Source: an uncultured Planctomycetota bacterium
GTDB lineage: Bacteria > Planctomycetota > Planctomycetia > Gemmatales > HRBIN36
Assembly (NCBI GenBank): GCA_937944855.1
Contig: CALFAY010000042.1
Location: forward strand, 1 to 32,001
Direction: 5' to 3'
Length of the DNA stretch: 32,001 nucleotides
How positions within the stretch are numbered: position 1 is the first letter of the stretch; each line of letters starts with the position of its first letter. A model generated the notes under the pieces. It did not search any database and was not told where the DNA came from. It was given only the letters and a program-made list of their open reading frames with translations. Made by a program: the position numbers and the translations under genes. Below are positions 7,798 through 16,384 of this stretch, in pieces.

Positions 7798-9099
7798 ATG
7801 ACGATACGATGCTGTCAGTGCTATGTAAGCCTGACCTGTGCCATAGTCATGATGAGCGGTCCCGGCACACGGGATGTACGCGCCACTGAGCCGACCCTCG
7901 TCCCGTTCACGGTCCAAGCCGAGGTCGCAGTGCAAGAGCTTAGCCCCAATTTCTGCTGGTTTCACCCCCGCCCGGCAGCGATTCCCGGCGCAGGCAAGGA
8001 TGGCAAGCCGGCTGTCATCGTAACGCTCATGAAGCATCTCGAAGCCAACGACCATTACTCGGGACTACATTTCATTCGCAGCGACGACCTCGGCCAAACC
8101 TGGACCAAACCCGTGCCCATTCCTGAACTGGCCTGGCGAAAGCAAGGCGACGACATCACAGTGGCCGTGGTCGATACCACCCCCGGCTGGCACGGCAACA
8201 GTGGCAAGTTAATCGTGATCGGTGCCAAGATTCTTTACACTTCAAAAGGTGACTTTGCATCCCTGGAAAAGTTACCCCGCTCCTACGAAATGTCATATGC
8301 TACCTACAATCCACAAACTAATCGGTGGTCGGGTTGGAAGGAATTGGAGTTGCCTTACACCGAGGACAAATTCTATCGCTGCGGCTGCGCTTGCTCTCAG
8401 TGGCTGGTGGAGCCGGATGGCACCCTGCTTGTTCCGGTTCAATTTCAACCAAAATCGGGAGGGGATTACCAGGCGACCGTGCTGAAGTGCAGCTTCGACG
8501 GCAAAACCATGAAGTACCTTCGGCATGGCACGGAATTAACCATTTCAGGGGGTCGAGGTTTCGCAGAACCATCCATAGCAAAATTCCGGGGGAAGTACTA
8601 CCTGACGCTCCGTAACGATCACGCCGCTTATGTCACCTTGAGCGAGGATGGTCTGACATATTCAAAGCCCAAGGTCTGGATGTTCGACGACGGCAAGGAA
8701 CTGGGCAGCTACAACACCCAGGCTCATTGGCTCGTGCATAGCGACGGCCTGTTTCTGGTTTACACCCGCAAGGGGGCGAACAACGACCACATTCCCCGCC
8801 ATCGCGCCCCGATGTTTATCGCCCAAGTAAATCCTGAGACGCTCCAGGTGATTCGTCGAACGGAACAGGTGCTTTTGCCGGAACGCGGGGCGATGCTGGG
8901 CAATCATGGAGCTGCCGCGATCACAGAGCATGAATCGTGGGTGACCGATTCCGAGTTCATATCGCGACTGGTCGATCCCCAGGCCGGCACACGTCCGCAT
9001 CCCCGTGGAGCCGACGGTACGACCTGGGTCGGCCGGGTCATATGGTCAAAACCCAATAGGTTGATGCCACCAGCCGTAAATGATCCTGCAAAAGATTGA
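7798..9099 (+). CDS. Secreted sialidase-like (BNR/Asp-box) glycosidase
   Basis: ATG 7798 follows AAGGA at 7786-7790. The 433-residue product begins with a hydrophobic, Cys-containing leader (residues 1-30) that is probably an export signal. An Asp-box, SDDLGQTW, lies at residues 95-102, and a second, weaker one near TLSEDGLTYSKP. An arginine in FHPRP (residue 59) sits where the first carboxylate-binding Arg of sialidases is expected. The fold inferred is a six-bladed propeller of the exo-sialidase superfamily. Planctomycetes carry many such proteins and most probably cleave other sugars, so sialic acid is not certain. The gene is monocistronic: a hairpin lies before it and an IS fragment after it. 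Confidence 0.75.
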   Translation: MTIRCCQCYVSLTCAIVMMSGPGTRDVRATEPTLVPFTVQAEVAVQELSPNFCWFHPRPAAIPGAGKDGKPAVIVTLMKHLEANDHYSGLHFIRSDDLGQTWTKPVPIPELAWRKQGDDITVAVVDTTPGWHGNSGKLIVIGAKILYTSKGDFASLEKLPRSYEMSYATYNPQTNRWSGWKELELPYTEDKFYRCGCACSQWLVEPDGTLLVPVQFQPKSGGDYQATVLKCSFDGKTMKYLRHGTELTISGGRGFAEPSIAKFRGKYYLTLRNDHAAYVTLSEDGLTYSKPKVWMFDDGKELGSYNTQAHWLVHSDGLFLVYTRKGANNDHIPRHRAPMFIAQVNPETLQVIRRTEQVLLPERGAMLGNHGAAAITEHESWVTDSEFISRLVDPQAGTRPHPRGADGTTWVGRVIWSKPNRLMPPAVNDPAKD

Positions 9100-9256
9100 T
9101 CTATCCCGTAAACTATGACCAACAGACAGTATTTCCATAACCATGGAGCGACAAGCAATTACAATTAATGCTGCACGTGATACTGGACCGCACCTTGCCG
9201 GCCGACCAATCCCAACGCCAACGCAGCCACCGATAGTACGACTATGAACTTAACGT

Positions 9257-9532
9257 CTACCGCAATTGAAACCAAGCCCAATTGTCTTTAATGCTGCCAC
9301 TGTCCCGTCGCCCTGCATTCCAACAATGGCCGCAAGCAAGTTTTTTTACCAGCAGAAAGATTTCCCGCGGTAAGTCGGCCCAGGCGAGGCCGGTCCTCAG
9401 CACCAACAGGATGGCAGCCAGGATGATGCGGTTGTCGATAGCCGGTCGGCCGCCACGCGGCGAGCCTAGCCACTGGGGAAAGAAACGCTTGATGGCATTC
9501 CACAGGCCGTTCATAAGCAGTTCCAGGGCCAT
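9257..9532 (-). pseudogene. Fragment of an IS5-type transposase (DUF4096 N-terminal domain)
   Basis: The minus-strand frame starts at ATG 9532 with a GGAGGAG ribosome-binding site still in place. It reads LLMNGLWNAIKRFFPQW, RGGRPAIDNR and ILLVLRTGLAWADLPRE, the N-terminal pattern of IS5/IS1182-like transposases (LW..I.PLLP, GRP..D.R, L.G.LFVLRTG..W.DLP). After a run of seven A (minus strand; 9351-9357 on plus) the family pattern continues in the -1 frame as KTCLRPLLECRATGQWQH and then stops. The catalytic DDE part, about 180 residues, is absent. It is a dead remnant; the terminal inverted repeats were not found. Confidence 0.7.
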
Positions 9533-10053
9533 AAGTGCTCCTCCATGAGTGGGACGTAGTAGTAAGGCAAACAGGAGCTTACCCGGCTAGAGAACTTCCG
9601 TCCCGTGGGTCTAATTGTCAATCTGGGCTAGGTATCATAAAGAAACCTGCGCCTTGGTGGCGATATTGGTTGCTTGCAATTCCTATGCACCGGAAAAAAT
9701 GATACTATCCTCCACATGAACTTACAGAGCCGAGTCCAGGTAACAAAATTTCATACAAAGGGATGTCAAACCTAGGTTCCCTAACGCGTTCTGGGATACC
9801 TGATAGTCAAGGACCATGATCACATTGCGGTTTGCACGCCCTTTTGCGCTCCAAAATTTAGTGCTTTTGCCGACCCCCCAGGGTTTTTTTACGCCCAAAC
9901 AGGGGCTCGGCTAGATAAACTGGGCAATTTGGGAAAGATCCTGCAAGCGATCCCTGCCGGAGTAACCCAATCCGTCTTACTTCCGCTGGTAGTGTAAACA
10001 GGAGTGTTGGGCGGTTGCAGGCACATTCTGCAAAAAAATCTCGCGGAAGGGAG
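9533..10053. other. AT-richer gap without recognisable genes
   Basis: About 520 bases contain no coding sequence I can support. Base composition is visibly less GC-rich than the flanks, with homopolymers such as T7 near 9895 and A7 near 10031. The part next to 9532 includes the leader of the transposase fragment. On the minus strand the T7 just after the esterase stop (10054) could help termination, but no strong stem precedes it. The stretch is probably the debris of an inserted element. Confidence 0.5.
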
Positions 10054-11550
10054 TCAGAAGTGGTGGCGTCGGAACTGCCGGGCGAGTTCGCGGTGGATGC
10101 GCTGCTGGAGTGCATGGTCGAGCAGGTTGCCGTGGTCTTTGCCGGGAAAGATCTCGACGACGGCATCGCTGCCGAGGCGCTGGAGGGCTTCCTGAAGCAG
10201 TCGGGTGGCTCCTTCGAGATAGAAGGTGTCGTCGGCTCCCATATAAACACGGAGCTTGCCGGCGAGTCGGGGTCCGAGTTGAGGCCAGCGCTGTTCGAGG
10301 ATGAGGCGGATATCGTAGCGTTTCCAGGCTTGGGCGACGTCGGGGTGGATGCGACCGGAGCGGCGGTCCCAGAGCTGGCGGGGTCGTCCGTCGGGGCCGC
10401 GGGGGCTGAAAACGGCCTCGAAGCTGCCGAGTTGTCCGCCGTGTCCCATGACTTCCTCCATCTCGGAGAAGCTTTTGTAGAAGAGGATGGGCATGCCCTG
10501 GCGGCGTGCCAGAGGCCGGGGCTGGCCGTGCGGATCGGTGAATATGTTGGTATCGGCGTAGATGTTGACGCGTTGGAAGTCGCGGAAATCGACGGGGTCG
10601 GGGGCGAGGGACCAGACGCCGCCGAAGAAGTCAGGATAGTTCACTTGCAGCCAGAGACTGCTCCAGCCGCCGGAGGAATAGCCGGTGAGGAAGCGTGCGG
10701 TGGGCTGGGCGAGGGCCCGGAAGCGTTGTTCGACGGCGGGAACGAGTTCCTGGACGAAGGCCTGGCCCCAGGGGCCGTTGTTGTCGGAATCGGCGAACAC
10801 GGAATGTCCCCAGCGGCAGGCGGGATCGGGAATGACGTAGAGCATTTCGACGTCGGCAATGGCGGTGGGGTTGCGGGAGACGGCCCGCAAGGCGCCGTAA
10901 TGTCGGCCGCCGAAGCCGGGGATGTCGAAGAGGACTGGATAGCGTCGGTCGGGCTGGGCGGCGAACGACTCGGGCAGGACGACGCCCGCCCGGAGCTTCA
11001 TGGGTTGGCCATGAAAAGCCGACAGGAGTTTGGACTCGATTTCAACCAGTTTGACGCGGTCGGTTTCGACGAAGGGTCGGGGCGGGACGACCTGATCGAG
11101 GTGGAGAGACAGCGGCCCGGACGAGGCGGGGTCAAGATCGGCCCGGACGGCTTTGGAAAAGAGGTTGCCCTCGGCGTTGCCGATGTGCGGGGAGCCGCGG
11201 TCGAAGTCCATGACGGCCTGGACATACCAGTTGCCCTTGGGTAGTTGGGGCAGCTTCATGGGAAAGCCAAGGGCGTCGGAGCCGAGGACGACGCGCTGGC
11301 CGGGATTCCAGTCCTTGACGTCCACGGCGAAAAACGGCTCGGTATTGAACCATTCGGGACCGGGCTTGGGCTGGTTCATCGGTCGCCGGGAGAGGAAGAC
11401 GAAGACGCGGCCGGTGAACGGCTTGGGACAGACGGCGGGATCGTAGGTGAGGTGAAACTCCAAGGGCTGGGGTTGCCCGGCCTGGCCCAGGGCGGTCAGG
11501 GCAGTCAGGAGGCCCAGCAGGGGAAGAAGTCGGCGGAGCATGGCGGACAT
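10054..11550 (-). CDS. Exported alpha/beta-hydrolase, putative esterase (esterase D/Fes type)
   Basis: The start chosen is ATG 11550 (AGGAG 9 bases upstream), giving 498 residues. The longer upstream frame only reads through intergenic repeats. A signal peptide (LLPLLGLLTALTALGQAG, about residues 9-26) directs export. Residues 30-160 form a beta-rich N-terminal domain. The hydrolase domain has the nucleophile elbow GYSSGGW with Ser292, a later Asp candidate in MGADDTF, and a His in FPGKDHGNLLD near the C-terminus, so a complete Ser-Asp-His triad is likely. HYGALR and YPVLFDIPGFGG match the putative esterase family PF00756, used for acyl or feruloyl esters and siderophore cleavage. The substrate cannot be read from the sequence. 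It lies downstream of the dehydratase gene on the same strand but is separated from it by repeats. Confidence 0.75.
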   Translation of the reverse strand: MSAMLRRLLPLLGLLTALTALGQAGQPQPLEFHLTYDPAVCPKPFTGRVFVFLSRRPMNQPKPGPEWFNTEPFFAVDVKDWNPGQRVVLGSDALGFPMKLPQLPKGNWYVQAVMDFDRGSPHIGNAEGNLFSKAVRADLDPASSGPLSLHLDQVVPPRPFVETDRVKLVEIESKLLSAFHGQPMKLRAGVVLPESFAAQPDRRYPVLFDIPGFGGRHYGALRAVSRNPTAIADVEMLYVIPDPACRWGHSVFADSDNNGPWGQAFVQELVPAVEQRFRALAQPTARFLTGYSSGGWSSLWLQVNYPDFFGGVWSLAPDPVDFRDFQRVNIYADTNIFTDPHGQPRPLARRQGMPILFYKSFSEMEEVMGHGGQLGSFEAVFSPRGPDGRPRQLWDRRSGRIHPDVAQAWKRYDIRLILEQRWPQLGPRLAGKLRVYMGADDTFYLEGATRLLQEALQRLGSDAVVEIFPGKDHGNLLDHALQQRIHRELARQFRRHHF

Positions 11551-11589
11551 GGGAACTTTCTCCTGGGAATCAGTGAAAGCAGTGTAACT

Positions 11590-11616
11590 CTCGGAGCTGC
11601 GACCGCAAGGGAGCGG
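11590..11616 (-). repeat. Inverted copy of the dispersed 25-bp repeat family
   Basis: Read on the minus strand, the sequence is CCGCTCCCTTGCGGTCGCAG followed by CTCCGAG. It matches the repeats at 11627, 11670, 20751 and 20782 at most positions. It faces the next copy, so 11590-11651 could fold into an imperfect long hairpin. Confidence 0.65.
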
Positions 11617-11626
11617 TGTTTCTTGT

Positions 11627-11706
11627 CCGCTCCGTTGCCGTCGCGGCTCGGTTTGGGGTGCGGGAAGAACCGCTCCGTTGCCGTCGCGGCTCGGTTTGGG
11701 GTGCGG
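11627..11706 (+). repeat. Two exact 37-bp direct repeats of the dispersed family
   Basis: Copies occupy 11627-11663 and 11670-11706 with a 6-base spacer (period 43). Each begins CCGCTCCGTTGCCGTCGCGG and continues CTCGGTTTGGGGTGCGG. The core matches the 25-bp repeats at 20751 and 20782 at all but a few positions. The array fills the gap between the dehydratase stop (11711) and the esterase leader. Confidence 0.9.
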
Positions 11707-11710
11707 CAAA

Positions 11711-12856
11711 TCAGGTTCGCCGTTTGTGCCAGTCTTCTTTCCACAAATTGAAATGGCCGCTGGAGGGCGGATGTTCGCGGATGACGTCGAGGTTGAGGGT
11801 CATGCCCAGCCCGGGACCGTTGGGCAGAGCGAAATAGCCATCCACTACCGGCGGACAGCCGGAAGCACAGGCGCGGGTATGCGGCTCAGTGAAGTCGTTG
11901 AAGTGCTCCTGGATTTTGAAGTTCGTAGTGCAGGCGGCGAAGTGGAGAGCGATGGCGGTGGAAACCGGGCCTCCGACGTTGTGGGGAGCAACTGTCATGT
12001 AATAGGCGTCGGCCCAGGCGGCGATCTTCTTGGCTTCCAGCAGGCCGCAGCATTCGGTGATGTCGGGCTGGATGATGTCGCAGGCCTGGCGTTCAAACAG
12101 TTCGCGGTATTCGAATTTGTGGTGGAGGCGTTCGCCAGTGGCGACGGGAAGACGGATGCCGCGGGCGGCTTTTTCGAGGGCGTGGAGATTGTCCGGCGGA
12201 ACCGGCTCCTCGACCCAGGTGGGATCGAAGCGTTCCAGGTCGGCGGCGATGCGGATGGCCTGGGCGGGGCTGAAGCGGCCGTGCATTTCGATCAGCAATT
12301 CAACATCAGGCCCGACGGCGTCACGGACGGCCTCGACCAGGGAGATCGACAGCAGGCGTTCGTGCCGTTCCATCTCATACCAGCCAGCACCGAAGGGATC
12401 GAATTTCAAGGCGCGATAGCCCTTGGCGACGGCGGCCTTGGCGGCCTGGGCGAAGTCGTCGGGAGTGCGGGGCACCTGATACCATCCGTTGGCGTAGGCC
12501 TTGATGCGGTCGCGGACCGCGCCGCCGAGCAGGTTGTACACCGGCTGGTGCAGGGCCTTGCCGATGATGTCCCAGCAGGCGATCTCCACCAAGGCGATGG
12601 CGCAGGCACAGATCTCGCCAATGCGGCCGTAGTCGTCCCGGAACATCCGCAGGACTGTCTGCTCGATGCGGAACGGATCGGCTCCGAGGATGTAGCGGTG
12701 TTTGCATTCCTCCAGATAGCCGAGAAGGGCGTTGGTACGGTTGCACAGCCGGACTTCGCTGATGCCGGTAAGGCCCTCGTCGGTCTTCAGTTCCAGGAAA
12801 GTGAGGTTGCGCCAGGCGCTGCCCATGACGTGGACGGCAAGGTTGCTGATCTTCAT
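11711..12856 (-). CDS. Enolase-superfamily sugar-acid dehydratase (mandelate racemase/muconate lactonizing family)
   Basis: ATG 12856 gives 381 residues starting MKISNLAVHV, typical of the N-terminal capping domain. The frame extends 40 codons further up without an obvious ribosome-binding site there. The barrel domain shows KFDP (Lys151), the metal ligands in LLIEMHGRF (Glu190), WVEEPVP (Glu216) and ATGERL (Glu242), and the base in APHNVGGP (His292). This layout fits the galactonate dehydratase-like subgroup, which removes water from aldonic acids to give 2-keto-3-deoxy acids. There is no signal peptide, so it acts in the cytoplasm. The exact sugar acid is unknown. Lactonase-type proteins are encoded nearby on the other strand, which supports a role in sugar-acid use. 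Confidence 0.8.
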   Translation of the reverse strand: MKISNLAVHVMGSAWRNLTFLELKTDEGLTGISEVRLCNRTNALLGYLEECKHRYILGADPFRIEQTVLRMFRDDYGRIGEICACAIALVEIACWDIIGKALHQPVYNLLGGAVRDRIKAYANGWYQVPRTPDDFAQAAKAAVAKGYRALKFDPFGAGWYEMERHERLLSISLVEAVRDAVGPDVELLIEMHGRFSPAQAIRIAADLERFDPTWVEEPVPPDNLHALEKAARGIRLPVATGERLHHKFEYRELFERQACDIIQPDITECCGLLEAKKIAAWADAYYMTVAPHNVGGPVSTAIALHFAACTTNFKIQEHFNDFTEPHTRACASGCPPVVDGYFALPNGPGLGMTLNLDVIREHPPSSGHFNLWKEDWHKRRT

Positions 12857-13243
12857 GGCGTCGCTTCGCCTAAAGGCCCAGGGTTTGAGGGACGACGGCG
12901 TTATGATCGGTGAAAAGGGGGTCGGCGACAACGGCTCATGTGGGAAATCCTGGGCGACCGGCGAGTGTCGGTCCATGCTGCCTGCGACGAAGGCAACAAT
13001 TGATGCGAATAAAGGCAGACGGTAACGGTGAAGTTTCCACGAAGGCCGCTCGGACGGGAAGAATTTTTTTGACGGGACCGTAACGACTGCGTAAACTTGT
13101 CAGCGTCCGGAAGGTTGGCCCGAGGTGCCGATTCTTCCACTCGGGCAGACAGATCAAGCATCGTCAGGAACAGCGCAACGCGGTCCCGAGCCAGAGGCGG
13201 CACTTCGCCTTCGGATCGGTCTGGCATTGCAATTGCTTAGCAT
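12857..13243. other. Gap between divergent genes
   Basis: The 387 bases between the dehydratase (minus) and the BON gene (plus) hold no convincing coding sequence. The only clear signal is the plus-strand promoter candidate at 13069-13097. I saw no strong minus-strand promoter for the dehydratase. Confidence 0.5.
13069..13097 (+). promoter_or_regulatory. Sigma70-type promoter candidate for the BON gene
   Basis: TTGACG (13069-13074) and TAAACT (13092-13097) are separated by exactly 17 bases. It would give a leader of about 140 bases before ATG 13244. Confidence 0.45.
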
Positions 13244-13540
13244 ATGATCGCTCATGAAGACATGCTCGCGGCCAGGGACGAACCGCAGTCGGGTCCAGGG
13301 GCCATAACGGAGAACGAGTCGGTGTCCACGACGGTAGCCTTGCCTTGTGTCGAACAGATCGAAGCCCGTATCCTCAGCCGGGTAGCCGGTCGGGTTCAGA
13401 ACCTGCATGTCATTGTGCGTCAGGACGGCGTCATCCTTCAGGGTCGGGCACGGACCTACCATGTAAAGCAACTGGCGCAACATGCCGTGCTAGAGCTTCC
13501 CGGCGTCCGCCTGCTGGCCAACGACATCGAAGTCGCCTGA
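13244..13540 (+). CDS. Small BON-domain protein
   Basis: The 98-residue product has a single BON domain over residues 38-98. It shows RILSRVAGRVQNLHVIVRQDG, then ILQGRARTYHVKQLAQHAVLELPGV, then RLLANDIEV, the usual beta-alpha-beta pattern in which the domain ends with V..V.N.IEV. BON domains bind lipid surfaces or mediate protein contacts, as in OsmY. The first 35 residues look disordered and there is no clear signal peptide, so the protein is probably cytoplasmic. ATG 13244 is assumed; Met7 (13262) is an alternative. The same-strand lactonase gene begins 149 bases later. Confidence 0.75.
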   Translation: MIAHEDMLAARDEPQSGPGAITENESVSTTVALPCVEQIEARILSRVAGRVQNLHVIVRQDGVILQGRARTYHVKQLAQHAVLELPGVRLLANDIEVA

Positions 13541-13590
13541 AGGCTCTTTCGGATTTCCCACTTTCCGCCTGATCGGCGGCGTGCAGCCTC

Positions 13591-13618
13591 TTGCGAATCG
13601 CTTTCGGCTTGTTACCAT
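13591..13618 (+). promoter_or_regulatory. Promoter candidate for the lactonase/SMP-30 pair
   Basis: TTGCGA (13591-13596) and TACCAT (13613-13618) are 16 bases apart, about 72 bases before ATG 13690. A hairpin follows in the leader: stem CCGAAGC (13633-13639) with GCTTCGG (13648-13654). Confidence 0.35.
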
Positions 13619-13689
13619 GCTGACGCATCGGGCCGAAGCCTCTGTCTGCTTCGGTGCTGCCGATCATTTCGCCTTCAGGGAGGTCCGCC

Positions 13690-14847
13690 ATGAGCCGCTT
13701 CGTGATCTTCTCCTCGCTGGCCGCCATGCTGGGCACGGCCGCCGCTTCGGCTACCGACATCCCCGAAACCGTCTGGGTGTACATCGGCACCTACACGTCG
13801 GGGAGCGCCAGCAAGGGCATCTATCTGATGGAGTTCAACACCCGCACCGGGGCGTTGACCAACAAGGGCCTGGTGGCGGAGACCAAAGACCCGTCCTTCC
13901 TGGCTCTCCATCCCAATCGCAAATTCCTGTACGCTGTCGGCGAAGTGTCGGAGTATCAGGGCAAGCCGAGCGGAGCAGTGACGGCCTTCGCCATCGATCC
14001 GCAGACCGGCCGACTGACCCCGCTCAACACGCAGCCTTCCGGCGGCACCGGACCCTGTCATATCGTCGTGGATCGGGAGGGCCGCTGCGCTTTGGTGGCC
14101 AACTACGGCGGCGGCAGCGTCGCATCCCTGCCGATCCGACCCGACGGCCGACTTGCCGAACCGGCTAGCGTCATCCAGCATCGCGGCTCCAGCGTCAACA
14201 AGAGCCGTCAGGAAGCGCCGCACGCCCATTCGATCAACGTCGATCCGGCCAATCAGTTCGCCTGCGCCGCCGATCTGGGAACCGATCAGATCTTGATCTA
14301 TCGCCTCGATCCGACGACAAGCAAATTGACGCCGCACGATCCGCCGTTCGTCTCCGTCGCTCCGGGCAGCGGGCCGCGGCACTTCGCATTCCATCCCAGC
14401 GGCAAATACGCCTACGTCATCAACGAACTGCTCTGCACCATCACGGCGTTCCGCTACGACCCGGCCAAAGGAACACTGACCGAGATCCAGACGGTGACAA
14501 CGCTGCCGCACGAGGTCCGTCCCGGCTACACGACGGCCGAAGTGGTCGTGCATTCATCGGGGAAGTTCGTGTACGGCTCCAACCGCGGGCACAACAGCAT
14601 CGCCATCTTCACAGTGGACGAAGCAACCGGCAAGTTGACACCGGCCGGACACCAAGGCCAGGGCATCAAGACGCCGCGGAACTTCAGCATCGCTCCGACC
14701 GGGCAATTCCTGCTGGTCGGCAACCAGGACGGCGACAGCGTCAGCGTGTTCCGCATCGACCCGTCCACGGGCGCCCTGACGCCGGTGGGCGAGCCGGTGG
14801 CCGTGCCGCGCCCGGTCTGCATCCGTTTCTACATCCCGGAGAAGTGA
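13690..14847 (+). CDS. Secreted lactonase-family beta-propeller (6-phosphogluconolactonase type)
   Basis: ATG 13690 has AGGGAGG about 6 bases upstream; the longer frame upstream lacks a site. The 385-residue product begins with a signal peptide (FVIFSSLAAMLGTAAASA). The rest matches the seven-bladed lactonase family PF10282: YIGTYTSGSASKGIYLMEF, then DPSFLALHPNRKFLYAVGE, GPCHIVVDREGR..LVANYGGGSV, and GPRHFAFHPSGKYAYVINEL. Related enzymes open gluconolactones or carboxy-muconate lactones, but exported planctomycete members are untested. The stop is followed 7 bases later by the SMP-30 start, so the two are co-transcribed and may act on the same class of lactone. Confidence 0.85.
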   Translation: MSRFVIFSSLAAMLGTAAASATDIPETVWVYIGTYTSGSASKGIYLMEFNTRTGALTNKGLVAETKDPSFLALHPNRKFLYAVGEVSEYQGKPSGAVTAFAIDPQTGRLTPLNTQPSGGTGPCHIVVDREGRCALVANYGGGSVASLPIRPDGRLAEPASVIQHRGSSVNKSRQEAPHAHSINVDPANQFACAADLGTDQILIYRLDPTTSKLTPHDPPFVSVAPGSGPRHFAFHPSGKYAYVINELLCTITAFRYDPAKGTLTEIQTVTTLPHEVRPGYTTAEVVVHSSGKFVYGSNRGHNSIAIFTVDEATGKLTPAGHQGQGIKTPRNFSIAPTGQFLLVGNQDGDSVSVFRIDPSTGALTPVGEPVAVPRPVCIRFYIPEK

Positions 14848-14854
14848 AACGACC

Positions 14855-15934
<1,080 letters not shown>

Positions 15935-16043
15935 GCCGCCGCTGTACAACCGACCTTACGCCTCGGCACCACGGAACGGTACGCTGGTTGAGCATCATCC
16001 TCCACCGCCCGGGCAGAATCTGACGCGATCTGTCAGGCGAAAG

Positions 16044-16238
16044 TCAATGATCGGCGACGGTGGATTCCAGATCAACCAGCGGCTGCGTGGACGTTTTATG
16101 TTCGTCAGTCGCATCTTGGGATTGCGGCGGGAAAGGGATCGTGACGGCATTGCGGCAGGATGGACATGTCACCTTCGTGCCGGCGAAGGCGTCCGAGGCT
16201 CGCAGAACCTGTCCGCAGACGCAAGTCACGCTAATCAT
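16044..16238 (-). CDS. Small zinc-ribbon protein
   Basis: The start is taken at ATG 16238, with GAGGA 11 bases upstream, giving 64 residues. Four cysteines (6, 8, 25 and 28) in VTCVCGQVLRASDAFAG and KVTCPSCRNAV form a C-x-C...C-x2-C ribbon that should bind one zinc ion. Similar ribbons open many planctomycete kinases and membrane proteins, where they bind nucleic acid or protein; here the ribbon stands alone with a short polar tail. It lies 146 bases downstream of rsgA on the same strand. The function is unknown. Confidence 0.6.
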   Translation of the reverse strand: MISVTCVCGQVLRASDAFAGTKVTCPSCRNAVTIPFPPQSQDATDEHKTSTQPLVDLESTVADH

Positions 16239-16384
16239 GCCGCTGGTTCCTCGGAAGGGGCGAGGAAGTCTCAACTTACCTTCAGTTTACGCACACAAGG
16301 CAAAAGCTGGTAGAGGCCATCAGACCGAAAGCATTCACCGGAGGCGGGTTGCGCTCCCGGAACCGGCCGGAGGGTTGCCCTTCG

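Noticed and set aside
9858..10250. A minus-strand frame of 130 codons across the esterase end
   Set aside because: It overlaps the esterase in another frame and its sequence is Ser/Pro-rich shadow text.
10015..11244. A 409-codon plus-strand open frame
   Set aside because: It is antisense to the esterase, which has a signal peptide, GxSxG and a His motif. The plus-strand product is rich in Gly, Ala, Val and Glu without any family pattern, as expected from GC-rich antisense DNA.
11678..12913. A 411-codon plus-strand open frame
   Set aside because: It is antisense to the dehydratase, whose metal ligands are all present on the minus strand.
13675..14553. A 292-codon minus-strand frame opposite the lactonase gene
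   Set aside because: It has no recognisable domain, and the plus strand encodes a clear signal peptide and propeller.
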